Assembly (NCBI RefSeq): GCF_000196875.2
Contig: NC_014532.2
Span: forward strand, 2,356,001 to 2,420,000
Length of the DNA: 64,000 nucleotides
Direction: 5' to 3'
From: Halomonas elongata DSM 2581
GTDB taxonomy: Bacteria > Pseudomonadota > Gammaproteobacteria > Pseudomonadales > Halomonadaceae
This document shows, piece after piece, positions 39,650-47,530 of this stretch (the first letter of the stretch is position 1; each line of letters begins with the position of its first letter). The position numbers were made by a program, and so were the translations under genes. The notes beneath the pieces were generated by a model. It had not been told where the DNA came from and did no database searches. It worked only from the letters and a program-made list of their open reading frames with translations.

Positions 39650-39904
39650 ATTGTCCTCGCTTGGTTCAGTCTCGGAACCGGGTTATGAAGAAGGCGAAAC
39701 GCCCCTTAGAACCGATCGGCATGCTTTTAGATGTTTCATGCGAGCGTTTGATAGGCGCTGCGCCGAAAAAACCTTTTCAATGTGCCACAGCCCCGGTGAC
39801 GGCAACAATCCCGCCATGCCAGTCGAAGGGCCCGTTCGGCAGATCCCCATCGTAAGGGGTGCCCCTTTGCGGCTATTATGCCTATCATGGAGCACCCCTA
39901 GAAG

Positions 39905-39918
39905 CAAACGACCGTTTA
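39905..39918. promoter_or_regulatory. PsrA-like operator
   Basis: CAAAC-GACC-GTTTA matches the Pseudomonas PsrA motif G/CAAAC-N2-4-GTTTG/C at all but the last base. PsrA is a TetR-family fatty-acid-responsive repressor reported to control etf genes in P. aeruginosa. A weaker copy (CATGC-GAGC-GTTTG) lies at 39737-39750, about 90 nt upstream of etfB. Confidence 0.55.
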
Positions 39919-39925
39919 AAATTGA

Positions 39926-40017
39926 CGAGACGTCGGAGGGTGAACGCCGCACGGGCAAGCGCGGCAGTTGGCCGACACCCTCTCGGTGCCCGCAAGAGCA
40001 AGAGGCATGACGTCTCG
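39926..40017 (+). ncRNA. candidate structured 5' leader of etfD
   Basis: CGAGACGTC (39926-39934) is the perfect complement of GACGTCTCG (40009-40017). Nested inside are GAGGGTG/CACCCTC (39936-39942 with 39976-39982) and GCCGC/GCGGC (39946-39950 with 39961-39965). A competing pair CGGGCA/TGCCCG (39952-39957 with 39987-39992) could form instead of the inner stems. The outer stem ends 5 nt before the GGAGGAG ribosome site, so folding could affect translation. Confidence 0.4.
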
Positions 40018-40038
40018 CCATGGGAGGAGACCTCAACA

Positions 40039-41709
40039 ATGACAGAACACGTAGAGCGCGACAGCATGGAAGTCGACGTGGTGATCGTCGGCGCCGGTCC
40101 GTCCGGGCTTGCCGCGGCCTGCCGGCTGATGCAACAGGCCAACGAGGCCGAACAGGAACTGACCGTGTGCGTGGTCGAGAAAGGCTCAGAGGTCGGCGCC
40201 CACATCCTTTCCGGTGCCGTCTTCGAACCCCGTGCCCTGGATGAGCTCTTCCCCGACTGGGCCGAGCGTGGCGCGCCCCTGACCACCCCTGCCGTGCGCG
40301 ACGAGCTCTACCTGCTCCGCGATGCCGAGAAGGCCCAGAAGCTGCCCAATGCCCTGGTGCCCAAGAGCATGCACAACACCGGCGGCGACATCACCCGCTA
40401 CGTGATCAGCGCCGGCAACCTGTGCCGCTGGCTCGCCGAGCAGGCCGAGGAACTCGGCGTCGAGATCTTCCCCGGCTTCGCCGCCCAGGAAATGATCGTC
40501 GACGAGGACGAGACGGTGCGCGGGATCATCGTCGGCGACATGGGCGTGGCCGCCGACGGCACCCCGAAGGACAGCCACATGCCGGGCATGGAGCTGCGCG
40601 CCAAGTACACGCTGTTCGCCGAGGGCTCGCGCGGCCATCTCGGCAAGCGCCTGATCGAGCGTTTCAAGCTCGATGAGGGCAAGGACCCGCAACACTACGG
40701 CATCGGCCTCAAGGAACTCTGGGACGTGCCCGCCGAACAGCATGAGCCCGGCCTGGTCCTGCACGGTTCCGGCTGGCCGCTGGACAAGCACACCCATGGC
40801 GGCTGGTTTCTCTACCATGCCGAGAACCAGCAGGTGGTGGTCGGCCTGATCATGGATCTAGCCTACCAGAATCCCTGGCTGTCGCCCTTCGACGAATTCC
40901 AGCGCATGAAGCACCATCCGGTGCTCAAGCCCTACCTCGAGGGCGGTTCGCGCGTCGCCTATGGCGCCCGCGCCATCACCAAGGGCGGCATCAACTGCCT
41001 GCCGAAGATGACCTTCCCCGGCGGCCTGTTGATCGGCTGTGATGCCGGCACCCTGAACTTCGCCAAGATCAAGGGCCTGCACACCGCCATGAAATCCGGC
41101 ATGGTGGCCGCCGAGACGGTCTTCGAGGCGCTGGCGAGCGGCGACGAGGGAGGCACCGAACTGGCCGCCTTCACCGACAAGTGGCAAGCCAGCTGGGCCT
41201 GCAAGGAACTCGAGGAAAGCGCCAGCTTCGGCCCGGCGATCCACAAGTACGGCACCGTGGGCGGCGGCGCCTACAACTTCCTCGACCAGCTGGTCGGCGG
41301 CAAGCTGCCTCGGGTGCACGACACCACGCCGGACCATGCCACGCTCAAGCCGGCGGCCGAGTGCGAGAAGATCGAGTACCCCAGGCCCGACGGCAAGCTG
41401 TCCTTCGACAAGGCCTCCTCGGTGTTTCTCTCCAACACCAATCATGAGGAAGACCAGCCCTGCCATCTCAAGCTCGACGATCCGGACCTGCCGATTCGCG
41501 ACAACCTGCCCGAATACGCCGAGCCGGCCCAGCGCTATTGCCCGGCGGGCGTCTACGAGGTGGTCGAAGGCGACGACGGCAAGCCGCAGTTCCAGATCAA
41601 CTTCCAGAACTGCGTGCACTGCAAGACCTGCGATATCAAGGACCCGGCCCAGAACATCACCTGGGTGGCACCGGAGGGTGGCGGCGGCCCCAACTATCCG
41701 AACATGTGA
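40039..41709 (+). CDS. etfD: Electron transfer flavoprotein-ubiquinone oxidoreductase
   Basis: Membrane-associated flavoprotein that passes electrons from reduced ETF to ubiquinone. It has an FAD motif VVIVGAGPSGLAAACRL near the N-terminus, the long substrate/quinone domain with LYHAENQQVVVGLIMDLAYQ and GCDAGTLNFAKIKGLHTAMK, and a C-terminal 4Fe-4S motif CPAGVYE...CVHCKTCDIKDPAQNITW. 556 residues from the ATG at 40039, with GGAGG upstream. Divergent from its electron donor genes etfBA. Confidence 0.96.
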   Translation: MTEHVERDSMEVDVVIVGAGPSGLAAACRLMQQANEAEQELTVCVVEKGSEVGAHILSGAVFEPRALDELFPDWAERGAPLTTPAVRDELYLLRDAEKAQKLPNALVPKSMHNTGGDITRYVISAGNLCRWLAEQAEELGVEIFPGFAAQEMIVDEDETVRGIIVGDMGVAADGTPKDSHMPGMELRAKYTLFAEGSRGHLGKRLIERFKLDEGKDPQHYGIGLKELWDVPAEQHEPGLVLHGSGWPLDKHTHGGWFLYHAENQQVVVGLIMDLAYQNPWLSPFDEFQRMKHHPVLKPYLEGGSRVAYGARAITKGGINCLPKMTFPGGLLIGCDAGTLNFAKIKGLHTAMKSGMVAAETVFEALASGDEGGTELAAFTDKWQASWACKELEESASFGPAIHKYGTVGGGAYNFLDQLVGGKLPRVHDTTPDHATLKPAAECEKIEYPRPDGKLSFDKASSVFLSNTNHEEDQPCHLKLDDPDLPIRDNLPEYAEPAQRYCPAGVYEVVEGDDGKPQFQINFQNCVHCKTCDIKDPAQNITWVAPEGGGGPNYPNM

Positions 41710-41720
41710 CGCCCCGCTCT

Positions 41721-41754
41721 TGCACAAGGCCCCCGCCGAAGCGGGGGCCTTGCA
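41721..41754. terminator. bidirectional hairpin between etfD and the DUF836 gene
   Basis: AAGGCCCCCGC (41726-41736) pairs with GCGGGGGCCTT (41741-41751) across CGAA, with partly pairing TGCA flanks. It lies between convergent gene ends (41709 and 41761). The U tract is weak on both sides. Confidence 0.65.
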
Positions 41755-41760
41755 TAGTGT

Positions 41761-42105
41761 TCATCCTCCGAGATAACGGCGTCCCTGGCGCATGACCGCA
41801 CCTCGTCGTCGCTCTCCCCCGCCGTCCGGCGGCTGCGTGATCTCGCGCCACGCCGCCGCATCCAGCCAATCCCTGTCGGCCAGCCAGGCGGCAAGACGCT
41901 CGGGCTCGTGGCCGCCGTCCAGTTCGCAACCCGCCGCATCCGCCAGGACCGGAAGCCGCGTCCCGTAGGCCGCCACCAGCGCTTCATCCTCGGCCACTTC
42001 CACGCGAGCGAGTCGTAGCTCCTCGTTGGCCAGGCGACCCAACCAGGCCTCCAGCGCCTCGCAGAGATGGCAGCCACTCGTGGTATACAGGGTCAGCTGG
42101 ATCAT
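41761..42105 (-). CDS. Glutaredoxin-like protein (DUF836 family)
   Basis: Thioredoxin-fold protein with the redox motif CHLC at residues 12-15 (LYTTSGCHLCEALEAWL) and the cis-proline region RLPVLADAAG. The 114 residues include an Arg/Gly-rich tail beyond the domain. The substrate is unknown. It follows rlmL by 23 nt and has an AAGGGAAG ribosome site, so it probably shares the rlmL transcript. Confidence 0.8.
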   Translation of the reverse strand: MIQLTLYTTSGCHLCEALEAWLGRLANEELRLARVEVAEDEALVAAYGTRLPVLADAAGCELDGGHEPERLAAWLADRDWLDAAAWREITQPPDGGGERRRGAVMRQGRRYLGG

Positions 42106-42128
42106 CTTCCCTTCTTTACGCTCCGTCC

Positions 42129-44330
42129 TTACGCCTCTTCCCCGTCACGATGTCGGATCAGGAAACAATGGTGCAAGTCCGGGCGACGCTTGAAGTCAGG
42201 ATCGAAGGTCTTCGCCGAGATATCTTCCACGACGAAGGCCTCGGCCAGGTCGGCATCCAGCTTGAAGCGCCGCTGGTTGTTGGAGAACACCAGGGTGCCG
42301 CCGGGTGCCAGTCTCGCCATGGCCAGCCGCACCAGCCGACCGTGATCGCGTTGCACGTCGAGAGTATCGGTCATCTTCTTGGAGTTGGAGAAGGTCGGCG
42401 GATCGAGAAAGATCACATCGAACTCACTGCCGGCAGTCTCCAGCCAATGGAAGCAGTCGTCGCGCACCACGCGATGCCGCGAGGGATCCAGCCGGTTCAG
42501 GCGGAAGTTCTCCCGGGCCCAGTCGAGGTAGGTGTTGGAAAGATCGACACTGACGCTGTCGCTGGCACCCCGCCCTTCGTCCTGGCCGAGCGCGGCCTGC
42601 ACGGTAGCGGCGGCCGTGTAGCAGAACAGATTGAGAAAGCGCTTGCCCTCGGCCAGCTCGGCCAGCAGGCGACGCACGGGACGATGGTCGAGGAAGAGTC
42701 CTGTATCCAGATAGTCGCGCAGATTGACCCATAGCCGCGCCCGGCCCTCCCGGACCTCGAAACGCTCGCCACTGGTATCCTGCCTCTGGTACTGAGCCCG
42801 CCCGCTCTGACGCTGGCGTTGCTTGATCACCACCTGGGAAGGCTCCACGCCGAGCACCTCGGGTATCACGCCGAGCGCTTCATGCAGACGCTTCTGCGCC
42901 TGGCCGGGATCCACGGAACGAGGCGGCGCATATTCCTGCACATGCACGCGATCCCCATAGACATCGATGGCCAGCGCATACTCGGGCATGTCGGCGTCAT
43001 AAAGCCGATAGCAGCTTTCACCGGATCGCTTCAGCCACTTGTTCAATCGCTTGCGATTCTTCAGCAGGCGATTGGCGAACATCTGGGCGCCTTCGCTGCG
43101 AGACGGCTTGCTCGTCGCCTCGCCCTTCTCTTCGTCCGTCCCGGACGGGATGTCCATCAGCAACAGGCGCGCATCCAGAGGACCGTTCTTCAGCGAATAC
43201 TGCTTGTGGGCACGCAGCCCCGTGCGATGACCGAGGTCGGGATTGGCGGTGAACAGCGCCAGGCGCCAGCCCGGGAAGGCCGCACGGGCCCGCTCGCCCA
43301 GTTGGGCGTACAGCTCGACGAGTTCCGGCAGTTCGCCCAGCCGTTCGCCATAAGGGGGGTTGGTGATGATCAGGCCCGGGGGCGCCTCATCCAGCCCTCC
43401 GGGACGCTCGAGCTCACCGAGCGCGCCCCCGGTCAGCTCGATCAAGGCCGGAATCCCCGCCCGCATGGCGTTGGACTTGGCCGCCGCCAGTGCCGGCGGA
43501 CTGCGATCGAAACCGAACAACCGGTTGCGGCAACGCTTGCGGCCGATGCTCGCCCGGGCCTCGGCCTCGCGCTTGAGTTCGCGCCAGCTGGCCTCATCAT
43601 GACCGACCCAGCCATGAAAGCCGAAACGTTCGCGCTGCAGGTTGGGCGCCATGTCAGCGGCCATCATCGCGGCCTCGATCAACAGGGTGCCAGCGCCACA
43701 CAGGGGATCGACGAGCGGAGCTCCCTCCCGGGCCATCGCCGGCCAGCCGGCACGAATCAGCAGGGCCGCCGCCAGGTTCTCCTTGAGCGGTGCGTGTCCC
43801 GTGCCGCGTCGATAGCCGCGCCGATGCAGGCTCTCGCCCGACAGGTCGATCCCCAGCGTAAGACGACCGCGATGCAGGTTCGCGTAAAGACGCAGGTCGG
43901 GCGCCTGAGGGTCGACCCGGGGTCGCGCGCAGCCATCGGCCTGCAGTCGCTCGACCACACCATCCTTGACGGTCTGGGCCCCGAAGCGCGTGTGGCGGAT
44001 GGCATCGCTGCGCCCATGGAAGTCCACCGCCAGGGTCGAGCCGACGGCCAGGTGAGCCTGCCAGTCGACACCTGCGCTGGCCTCACGCAGCCGTTCCGGG
44101 GTCTCTACACCGTCCTCCTGGATCAGGCAACGCACCACGCGATTGGCCAGTCGCGACCACAAGCAAGCGCGATACGCCGTGACCAGCTCGGCCTGGAAGT
44201 ACACACCGGCCACCGTCGTCTTGGTCGGCTCGGCGCCGAGCGCGGCCAGCTCATCGGACAACAACGCTTCGAGCCCCTTGGGGCAGGTAGCCAGATACGC
44301 CCCGGGGGCGGTGGATCGTCTATCGATCAT
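42129..44330 (-). CDS. rlmL: Bifunctional 23S rRNA methyltransferase RlmL (RlmK/L: m2G2445 and m7G2069)
   Basis: Fusion of two SAM methyltransferases acting on domain V of 23S rRNA. The N-terminal half has a THUMP domain (about 15-150) and an N2-guanine methyltransferase with DPLCGAGTLLIEAA and the catalytic ITNPPYGERLG. The C-terminal half (RlmK) has FLNLFCYTAAATVQAAL and VIFLDPPTFSNSKKM. 733 residues from the ATG at 44330; E. coli has 702. Ribosome site weak; an ATG 39 nt further up is the alternative. Two GGATATCC sites precede it. Confidence 0.94.
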   Translation of the reverse strand: MIDRRSTAPGAYLATCPKGLEALLSDELAALGAEPTKTTVAGVYFQAELVTAYRACLWSRLANRVVRCLIQEDGVETPERLREASAGVDWQAHLAVGSTLAVDFHGRSDAIRHTRFGAQTVKDGVVERLQADGCARPRVDPQAPDLRLYANLHRGRLTLGIDLSGESLHRRGYRRGTGHAPLKENLAAALLIRAGWPAMAREGAPLVDPLCGAGTLLIEAAMMAADMAPNLQRERFGFHGWVGHDEASWRELKREAEARASIGRKRCRNRLFGFDRSPPALAAAKSNAMRAGIPALIELTGGALGELERPGGLDEAPPGLIITNPPYGERLGELPELVELYAQLGERARAAFPGWRLALFTANPDLGHRTGLRAHKQYSLKNGPLDARLLLMDIPSGTDEEKGEATSKPSRSEGAQMFANRLLKNRKRLNKWLKRSGESCYRLYDADMPEYALAIDVYGDRVHVQEYAPPRSVDPGQAQKRLHEALGVIPEVLGVEPSQVVIKQRQRQSGRAQYQRQDTSGERFEVREGRARLWVNLRDYLDTGLFLDHRPVRRLLAELAEGKRFLNLFCYTAAATVQAALGQDEGRGASDSVSVDLSNTYLDWARENFRLNRLDPSRHRVVRDDCFHWLETAGSEFDVIFLDPPTFSNSKKMTDTLDVQRDHGRLVRLAMARLAPGGTLVFSNNQRRFKLDADLAEAFVVEDISAKTFDPDFKRRPDLHHCFLIRHRDGEEA

Positions 44331-44331
44331 G

Positions 44332-44363
44332 GGATATCCATCGACGTGGCCGGATATCCGGCC
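44332..44363. promoter_or_regulatory. paired GGATATCC palindromes before rlmL
   Basis: GGATATCC at 44332-44339 and again at 44352-44359, exactly 20 bp apart. The second is the core of a 16-bp perfect palindrome (44348-44363). The spacing of two helical turns suits a cooperative DNA-binding protein, but none is known to me. Confidence 0.4.
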
Positions 44364-44399
44364 GTTCATTACAGGCGTATGCGAGCCTTGTTACAAATC

Positions 44400-44422
44400 A
44401 TCGGTCGACAGAACCGACCGAT
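44400..44422. repeat. inverted repeat in the rlmL-rmf gap
   Basis: ATCGGTCG (44400-44407) and CGACCGAT (44415-44422) are perfect complements separated by 7 nt, about 170 nt upstream of rmf. This could be an operator or a hairpin; there is no U tract. Confidence 0.5.
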
Positions 44423-44489
44423 CTGGGCTATGTATTAACCAGTAGCTACTCGTTTGTAAACGCATGCGTTCCTGTCCATGGGTCCCGCT

Positions 44490-44556
44490 CCCCCTCGGCC
44501 TCGGTCGAGGGGGACGTCAAGACCCGTTATCACGGGACCGGTGCCGTACGCACCGG
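44490..44556 (+). ncRNA. hairpin-rich 5' leader of rmf
   Basis: Three consecutive stem-loops: CCCCCTCG/CGAGGGGG (44490-44513), CCCGT/ACGGG (44523-44536) and CCGGTGC/GCACCGG (44538-44556). They end 36 nt before the rmf ATG. Pseudomonas rmf genes are known to carry a conserved RNA motif in the same place (Rfam rmf motif). Whether this is the same element cannot be decided by eye. Confidence 0.5.
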
Positions 44557-44591
44557 ATTCCATATCGGCACCTTCACCAAGAGGTAGTCCA

Positions 44592-44798
44592 ATGAAACGA
44601 CAGAAACGTGATCGCTTCCAGCGTGCCTATGTACATGGGTACAAGGCGGGTCTTTCAGGTCGTTCCCGTGACGACTGTCCGAATCAAAACATCAACCTGC
44701 GCGAATACTGGATGAGCGGTTGGCGTGAAGGTCGTGGGGATCAGTGGTCCGGCATGACGGGTGTTTCCGGTATCCACAAAAACCCCATGGTGGTCTGA
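44592..44798 (+). CDS. rmf: Ribosome modulation factor
   Basis: Small basic protein that dimerises 70S ribosomes into inactive 100S particles in stationary phase. The start MKRQKRDRFQRAYVHGYKAG and the blocks SGRSRDDCP and WMSGWREGRGD match the family. 68 residues from the ATG at 44592; E. coli has 55, and the extra C-terminal tail is seen in pseudomonad-type RMF. A long leader with hairpins precedes it and a clear terminator follows. It is convergent with pyrD. Confidence 0.95.
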   Translation: MKRQKRDRFQRAYVHGYKAGLSGRSRDDCPNQNINLREYWMSGWREGRGDQWSGMTGVSGIHKNPMVV

Positions 44799-44839
44799 TT
44801 CCCGACCATCGTTTCGTCAGACAAGATGACGACCCGTCA

Positions 44840-44867
44840 AGCCCATGGCCATGCCGTGGGCTTTTTT
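44840..44867 (+). terminator. Rho-independent terminator of rmf
   Basis: AGCCCA (44840-44845) pairs with TGGGCT (44857-44862), with further pairing inside the loop, followed by six T. It overlaps the last bases of pyrD on the other strand. Confidence 0.85.
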
Positions 44868-45894
44868 ACGCGCCTCCCATGTGCCGTGCCTGCAGCGCCC
44901 GCACACATTCGCCCACCAGGGCCGGCCCGCGATAGATGAAACCGGAATAGAGCTGTACCAGATCGGCACCCGCCTCCTGTTTTTCCAGAGCCGCCGCACC
45001 GCTGTCGATACCGCCCACGCCGATGATCGGCAAATCCGGCAACCGGCGACGCAGCGCTCGAATCACCGTATTGGAAGGCTCGAACACCGGACGACCGGAA
45101 AGCCCGCCCTGCTCCTCGGCTCCCGGCAGTCCCTCCACCGCATCCCGCGACACCGTAGTGTTGGTGGCGATCGCGGCGTCGACACCATTGGCCTCCAGGC
45201 TCTGCGCCACCAGGGCAACTTCCGCTTCGCTCATGTCCGGGGCGATCTTCACCGCCAGGGGAACCCGCCGGCCGGTGGCACGATCGAGCGCGAGACCCTC
45301 CTCGCGCAGGCTGCCCAGCAACTGGTCGAGGTGCTCACCGAACTGCAGATTGCGCAGGCCCGGCGTGTTCGGCGAGGAAATGTTCACCGCGACATAGTCG
45401 GCATGACCGTGCACCTTGCGCAGGCAGTACAGATAATCGTCCACCGCCCGCTCCACCGGCGTCGTCAGGTTCTTGCCGATATTGATACCGATGACGCCAG
45501 TGTAACGCGAGCGCCGCACCCGCTCGACCAGGTGATCCACGCCGGCGTTGTTGAAGCCCATGCGATTGATGATCGCCCCGGCCTCGGGCAAGCGAAACAA
45601 CCGCGGCCGAGGATTGCCGTCCTGGGGCTTCGGAGTAACGGTGCCCACTTCGACGAAGCCGAAACCCAGCGCCCCCAGGGCATCCAGGTGATCCGCATTC
45701 TTGTCGAGCCCCGCCGCCAGCCCGACCCGATTGGGAAAGCGCAGTCCCATCAGCGTCACGGGATCCTCCACGCCGCCTTTGCCGAGATGGGCTGCCAGGC
45801 CGAGGCGCTGGGCCATGTCCAGCGCCGAAAGCGCCACGCCATGGGCCTTCTCGGCATCGAGGCGAAACAGCAGCGAACGGGCGAGCGAATACAT
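44866..45894 (-). CDS. pyrD: Dihydroorotate dehydrogenase (quinone), class 2
   Basis: FMN-dependent oxidation of dihydroorotate to orotate with quinone as acceptor; fourth step of pyrimidine synthesis, peripheral inner-membrane protein. It has the class-2 N-terminal helices ([18 protein letters not shown]), [40 protein letters not shown] with the catalytic Ser, and [24 protein letters not shown]. 342 residues from the ATG at 45894, with AGGAG upstream. Confidence 0.96.
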   Translation of the reverse strand: MYSLARSLLFRLDAEKAHGVALSALDMAQRLGLAAHLGKGGVEDPVTLMGLRFPNRVGLAAGLDKNADHLDALGALGFGFVEVGTVTPKPQDGNPRPRLFRLPEAGAIINRMGFNNAGVDHLVERVRRSRYTGVIGINIGKNLTTPVERAVDDYLYCLRKVHGHADYVAVNISSPNTPGLRNLQFGEHLDQLLGSLREEGLALDRATGRRVPLAVKIAPDMSEAEVALVAQSLEANGVDAAIATNTTVSRDAVEGLPGAEEQGGLSGRPVFEPSNTVIRALRRRLPDLPIIGVGGIDSGAAALEKQEAGADLVQLYSGFIYRGPALVGECVRALQARHMGGA

Positions 45895-45931
45895 GGCAAC
45901 TCCTGGCAAGGCAACGGACAAAACGGGCGCG

Positions 45932-45937
45932 AGTATA
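45932..45937 (-). promoter_or_regulatory. -10 element of the pyrD promoter
   Basis: Minus-strand TATACT about 38 nt upstream of the pyrD ATG fits a -10 box. No good -35 stands at 16-18 nt, so the promoter call is tentative. Confidence 0.4.
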
Positions 45938-46076
45938 GCGCAGCCATCCCCGAACGACGAAACGCGTGGCTACCCGGCCCCTGCTCATCTGCCATGCGGC
46001 ATGGCTTTTATGATCTACTTGGGAGACGGCGGGCCGAACTCGCCGGCCGTGATGACGCGCCGCCAGGGAGAAGGAC

Positions 46077-47429
46077 ATGACCGATACGACCGAAACGCTG
46101 GAAAACCGCCTGTCGCGCATTCATCTGGCACTCGAGCAGGAACGACTGGAATGGGTCGATGATGTCATCGCCGACCTCGAGCCCGCCGAAGTCGCCCTGT
46201 TGCTGGAGTCTCTCCCGCCCAACGAGCGCTTCCGGCTATGGGAACGGGTGCCCCAGGAGATCGATGGGGAAGTCCTGCTGCATGTCCACGACGAGGTCCG
46301 CGCGACGCTGATCGAGGACATGGATCATGCCGAGATCGTCGCCGCCACGTCAGGGCTGGACACCACCGACCTGGCTGAACTGTTCGAGGATCTGCCCCCT
46401 CAGGTCGCCGAAGACATGCTGCGCTCCATGGACGAGCTGCAGCGAGCGCGCCTGCAGGAGACGCTGGCTTTCGAAGAGGACAGCGCCGGTCGCCTGATGC
46501 GCACCGACACCATCGCCGTGCGCGCAGACGTCAACCTGGAGACAGTACAACGCTTCCTGCGCTGGAAGGAGTCGGTGCCCGACAACACCGACGCCCTGAT
46601 GGTGATCGACCGCGAGGGCCGTTTCATGGGCACGCTGCCGCTTGCCCGCCTGGTGGCCAACGAGCCGGACATGGCCGTGGTCAACCTGATGGACAGCGAC
46701 GTGGACAGCATCCAGGTGACCATGAAGTCCCGCGATGTGGCCACACTCTTCCAGACCCACGACCTGGTCTCGGCGCCGGTGGTGGATGACCGGGGCATGC
46801 TGCTCGGTCGCATCGTCATCGACGACATCGTCGACGTGATTCGCGAGAACTCGGAGCAGGCCTTGATGAACATGGCCGGCCTCGACGAAGAAGAAGACCT
46901 CTTCGCCCCGGTGCTGCCCAGTGCCAAGCGCCGTGCCGTCTGGCTCGGCATCAACCTGCTGACGGCCTTCCTGGCCGCAGGGGTCATCGGCCTGTTCGAG
47001 AATGCCCTGGAGAAGATCGTGGCCCTGGCGGTCCTGATGCCCATCGTCGCCAGCATGGGTGGCATCGCCGGCAGCCAGACGCTGACCCTGGCCATACGCG
47101 GACTGGCACTCGGTCAGATCAGCCGTACCAACAGCCAATGGCTGTTGCGCAAGGAAGTCGGCATCGCCGCCTTGAACGGCCTGCTGTGGGCCCTGGTCGT
47201 GGCATCACTCGCTGTACTGTGGTTCGACAGTCTGGCCATCGGCGGCATCATCGCCTCGGCCCTGGTCATCAACATGCTGGCCGCCGGGGTGGCGGGCATC
47301 GTCATTCCGCTGCTGCTCCGCCGCTTCGGCCTCGACCCGGCCCTGTCCGGCTCGGTGGTGTTGACCACGGTCACCGATGTGGTCGGCTTCATGTCCTTTC
47401 TGGGACTGGCCACGGTATTTCTGCTGTAG
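46077..47429 (+). CDS. mgtE: Magnesium transporter MgtE
   Basis: Mg2+-gated magnesium channel of the inner membrane. It has the N-terminal superhelical domain (about 5-130 with LAELFEDLPPQVAEDML), tandem CBS domains (about 135-265, including EDSAGRLMRTD and VVDDRGMLLGRIVIDD), the plug helix, and five membrane helices from about 290 to the end with PIVASMGGIAGSQTLTLAIR and TDVVGFMSFLGLATVFLL. 450 residues. Ribosome site GGGAGAAGG. Convergent with gdhB; hairpins follow. Confidence 0.96.
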   Translation: MTDTTETLENRLSRIHLALEQERLEWVDDVIADLEPAEVALLLESLPPNERFRLWERVPQEIDGEVLLHVHDEVRATLIEDMDHAEIVAATSGLDTTDLAELFEDLPPQVAEDMLRSMDELQRARLQETLAFEEDSAGRLMRTDTIAVRADVNLETVQRFLRWKESVPDNTDALMVIDREGRFMGTLPLARLVANEPDMAVVNLMDSDVDSIQVTMKSRDVATLFQTHDLVSAPVVDDRGMLLGRIVIDDIVDVIRENSEQALMNMAGLDEEEDLFAPVLPSAKRRAVWLGINLLTAFLAAGVIGLFENALEKIVALAVLMPIVASMGGIAGSQTLTLAIRGLALGQISRTNSQWLLRKEVGIAALNGLLWALVVASLAVLWFDSLAIGGIIASALVINMLAAGVAGIVIPLLLRRFGLDPALSGSVVLTTVTDVVGFMSFLGLATVFLL

Positions 47430-47454
47430 GGACGAATTCACGTCCACGAAACGC

Positions 47455-47483
47455 AGGAAGGGCGCCATCTTGGCGCCCTTCCT
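47455..47483. terminator. terminator hairpin after mgtE
   Basis: A 13-bp perfect stem (47455-47467 with 47471-47483) has a 3-nt loop, 26 nt after the mgtE stop. A second perfect 10-bp hairpin lies at 47499-47522. Neither has a strong U tract. Together they fill the convergent gap before the gdhB stop at 47531. Confidence 0.65.
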
Positions 47484-47530
47484 GTATCTGCCAGGCCAGG
47501 CGCCTCCCGCCAGGGAGGCGCCCGTCACGT

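Larger units (their letters stand above)
39650..40038. other. divergent control region etfB / etfD (389 bp)
   Basis: Non-coding. It contains a weak PsrA-like box near etfB (39737-39750), a palindrome AAGGGG-TG-CCCCTT (39854-39867), an inverted repeat AGGGGTGC/GCACCCCT (39855-39862 and 39892-39899), a better PsrA-like box (39905-39918), and a run of complementary segments just before the etfD ribosome site. The open frame through 39859-40038 is in frame with etfD but lacks ETF-QO similarity. Confidence 0.6.

Noticed and set aside
39859..40038. 60-codon in-frame extension upstream of etfD
   Set aside because: No similarity to ETF-QO N-termini, no ribosome site, and a clear GGAGG precedes the ATG at 40039.
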